A DNA stretch of 64,000 nucleotides from Siphonodentalium dalli. Its lineage: Eukaryota; Mollusca; Scaphopoda; Gadilida; Siphonodentaliidae. The notes under the pieces are model-generated. The model was given only the letters and a program-made list of their open reading frames with translations, was not told where the DNA came from and did not search any database. Position 1 is the stretch's first letter. Each line of letters opens with the position of its first letter. Location: contig CP136065.1 in the NCBI GenBank assembly GCA_032622095.1, positions 24,005,141 to 24,069,140 of the forward strand. Direction: 5' to 3'. The translations under genes were made by a program, and so were the position numbers. Shown here piece by piece: positions 61,264 to 64,000 of the stretch.

Positions 61264-62533
61264 AGTCCAGTGCATTTATGAGAAAATAGGGCTGAACCTC
61301 AAAATAATTGCAACACAAAAGATTTTGTTTTATTTTGGTTGGGAACATCATAGAGTATACTCAGCTAAAAATCAACAAAAATCTGAACATGCGAAATGGC
61401 CTTTTTGAGGCAAAAAGTGGCGAAAATGATGAAAAATTGGTGAAAAATGGAGATTAACATTTTTTGTTAATAACTCTTGATGTAAACATACAATTGTTAT
61501 ATTTTCACAATGATAAACTGTGGTACAGTTGTATCCAAGAATTTGTATAATTTTATTCTATAAATATTGATTAAATTTTCGAAATTTGGGTCAAAAAGTT
61601 GAAAAATTTGCCAAAATTCAGTGAAAAATGGAAGTATACAATAACTCTTGATGCAGTTGTAAAATTGTCGTAACTGGGCTTGGAACTATTGTTATATAGT
61701 TATATCCACAATTGTGGGTTTTTGTCATGTTGTTACTACAAGCAAATAATCAAAATAATCAAAATATTTTAGGGTGAAAAGATGTAAAAATGGCAAGAAA
61801 TCAGAGAAAAATGGAATTTCACATTACATGTTTATGCATTAGAAAATTGCCATAGTTGGACTTGGACTGTTGTCAGTCAGTTATATATGGGATTTTCCAT
61901 CAATTTTGGGCCAGGTTGTGGTATCAATGACACTATTAAAGTTGTCCATATCTTGTGGCAAAATAGTTAAAAAAAAGAGAAAAAATATAGAAATTCATTA
62001 AAAAAATATAGAATTTTGAAAAAATAATAAGTCTGGATAGATCATTCTGATTTTCTGATAAGGCATGTGCACCTATTGCTTTTGCAGTCCGTTTTACATT
62101 TACAACGAATGATGTTCAGTAGTTCTTTTGGAGCTGGTGGTTCCTCACGTTTGATAGGATTAAGCCGCCCATCCTTAACCTGCCATCCCCAATCAGTTGG
62201 TTCCAAATTAAGCCCTTCCAACACTGCACCTGGTTATAAAGTGTATGTAAATGAAATCCTTTTCTACCTAAAAGTCTAACACAGCAGGTTACATCACCTC
62301 TGGTCGGCGCTTTGGCAACAGTGATAAGCCTCTGAAACAAGAGTTGTGGGTCAATGTGTACAACATCGTTGTCGATCTTGAGAGACAGAGCACTCATTAT
62401 TATTGCTTGGGATGTTCGCTTGAATACATAACTCATAACATCTTTCCCTCCCATGTTCATAAGGATCTTCCTGCCTATTAGTCCAGTGCATTTATGAGAA
62501 TAAAGTGCCAAACCTTAAACTAATTGCAACACT
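61264..62533. repeat. ~52-bp direct repeats around a 1.2-kb degraded segment
   Basis: The copies at 61264-61317 and 62480-62533 share AGTCCAGTGCATTTATGAGAA and TAATTGCAACAC. Between them, 61380-61970 holds three diverged ~190-bp units (AACTCTTGATG and TTGGACTTGG... blocks). Confidence 0.65.
62042..62511 (-). pseudogene. Degraded repetitive-element ORF with a Cys-rich C-terminus
   Basis: Two overlapping minus-strand frames (62511 to about 62220, then 62224-62042) together resemble the end of a protein found in repeated copies in invertebrate genomes. Parts are DPQLLFQRLITVAK, then GWQVKDGRLNPIKREEPPAP and a CXC-like cysteine tail (RCKCKTDCKSNRCTC). The cysteine pattern is like the tesmin/TSO1 CXC type. 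A frameshift separates the two parts and the N-terminus is missing. The family link is from memory of this sequence type and is moderate. Confidence 0.5.
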
Positions 62534-63156
62534 ATGTTTCTTAGCAGGAATAAGTCTATTAACCAATTATAAACAACATACTAAAAATCAAAAAGGATAA
62601 AGAAAGGCGAAATTGATCAATTTTGTGAAATAAATAAAAACAAATATAGCTTTTCAAGGATGTTTATAAAAAACTTCTTTTGACATGTGCTTCCATTTAT
62701 ATATCCATTTTGTTGAGTACACAATCCTGATTACAGAACAGAAAACATTTTCCAGATACGTTGAGAATTTTTCGAGTTATGTACCTCCAAAATTGGGAGT
62801 TTGTCTAATTTCAGAGCCTCAATTTCTGAAGAATTAGCTAAAATCCATATTTTAGGGTCTAGTATTTTAAAAACTAGAGAACAATGAAGGGATATCTTAC
62901 TGTTGTATTAGTTGCCTCACTATATTGTCCATAACAAATGATTTCTTTATGCATCTATGATCTAGAAGACAAAAATATTCTTAAACAAAATGTGTGTTCC
63001 ATTGTATGGACTTAGCCAAATTTGCCTTGTGACACAGAACATCCATATGCCCTGTATTTCTCATAACCTCTTACGTCACTAGGTTAAATACACTGTGCTG
63101 GAATTTCTAAACACATATGTGCCATAATCAACTTATGGCCCTATGAATCCTTTGTA

Positions 63157-64000
63157 TTGACTCTTTTCCAAAAATGCCATTTTGGACTGTTTTGTGGTGT
63201 TTTTGTCCATTTTAAAGTTTTTTTGTGTGCACAAATAGTAAACAACAATGAATACAATTAGTGTTTAATGTGTACAATCATTTGAACGTTCCTCCTAAAA
63301 CACTTAGTGTTGGGAAAAATATGATTACATTGGTTATGCCAATCAACAGTCACTGGATTTCACATATTTTTCAAGAAACTGACTCCAAATTTGAATGTTG
63401 ATAATGGGGTAGGTGAAATCACAAAGGCTATGATCTTGTCACCATATTCTAGTCATTGGAGACAAAGGGTTGTTTTATCCAGTTTGTGCAGATTATTCTT
63501 GCATGGTAAACAGTTTAGTACTTTAATAATTATTAGATGTTTATTTATAACTTTTATCAGCATGTTATATAGAACCATCCCGAAATAATGATTCGCCATT
63601 TCGCCATTGAGTTACAACAAAAAGGATCGTAGCTCTAAATATGCACATCAAAACAGGAAGCAGTTTACTCTGTATGACAGAATAAGGTTTGTAGGAGCTG
63701 GTGATGTTAAAGTTGTATGCATCAAGGTCCATATTTTCTAGATTTTGTCAATATGGTTTCCCCTACCCCATTTTTCAGATATTCAAATTTGGCATCAGTT
63801 TCCAGAAAAATTAGTGAAATTCAGTGACATTCATTGACATATCCAACATAAGGCATTTATTTCAACATTAAAGTGTTTCAGGAGGAAAGTTCAAATGATT
63901 TTGCACATTAAACATACATTGTTTTTACAATTTATAAACAAAAACCTTTAAAAATGACAAAAAAACGCCCCAAAATGGCATTTTTAGATGAGTCAATTCT
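63157..64000. mobile_element. Foldback element running off the window
   Basis: The left arm at about 63157-63312 and the right arm from about 63865 to the window end are imperfect reverse complements (AAAATGCCATTTTGG, GTTTAATGTG and TCATTTGAAC/GTTCAAATGA blocks, then GGAGGAA). A second inner inverted pair (CCAAATTTGAATG / CAAATTTGGCATCAGT) lies inside. No ORF is convincing. Confidence 0.7.

Overview
The window is intron-rich, AT-rich animal nuclear DNA. No prokaryotic gene organisation, CRISPR array, rRNA or tRNA was recognised. A seven-cadherin-repeat protocadherin, many short inverted-repeat transposons (MITEs), fragments of a tyrosine-recombinase element and of a LINE, and dense minisatellites suggest an invertebrate, probably a lophotrochozoan such as a mollusc, annelid or brachiopod. 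That placement is inference.

Layout. 1-9.9 kb is mostly non-coding, with a tyrosine-recombinase fragment (3.4-3.8 kb), an 87-bp perfect inverted repeat and a minisatellite (7.9-8.5 kb). 9971-29455 (+) is a protocadherin gene in four coding exons (9971-12682, 20302-20478, 24829-24991, 29061-29455). The exon phases match exactly and predict 1148 residues: signal peptide, seven EC repeats, one membrane helix and a long cytoplasmic tail. 29.5-34.9 kb is a convergent intergenic region with MITEs. 34902-52256 (-) is a second gene, the 3' part of a larger one, with eleven phase-compatible coding exons (about 902 codons). It carries six copies of a GRLLGPNG repeat and an 18-bp coding minisatellite, and I do not recognise the family. 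Its intron at 43-49 kb holds a 4.5-kb inverted-repeat element whose arms are arrays of a 340-bp unit. 52.3-64 kb is repeat-rich: a 235-bp-arm hairpin, a TTAA MITE, a LINE 3' end between two minisatellites, a degenerate ~295-bp repeat field and a degraded transposon ORF.

The most notable observation is that splice junctions of both genes are repeatedly caught in tandem duplications. The donor of protocadherin exon 1 is duplicated (73 bp), and the donor of exon 3 is amplified about 49 times (47-bp unit). In the minus-strand gene two donors are duplicated or triplicated (46 and 53 bp) and one acceptor is duplicated (70 bp). In each case the unit contains the exon edge plus the splice site. In four of the five, running into the extra copy meets an in-frame stop at once; in the exon 1 case it shifts the frame. 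Two MITE families with paired hairpins, one flanked by TTAA and resembling piggyBac-derived MITEs, are the other prominent feature.
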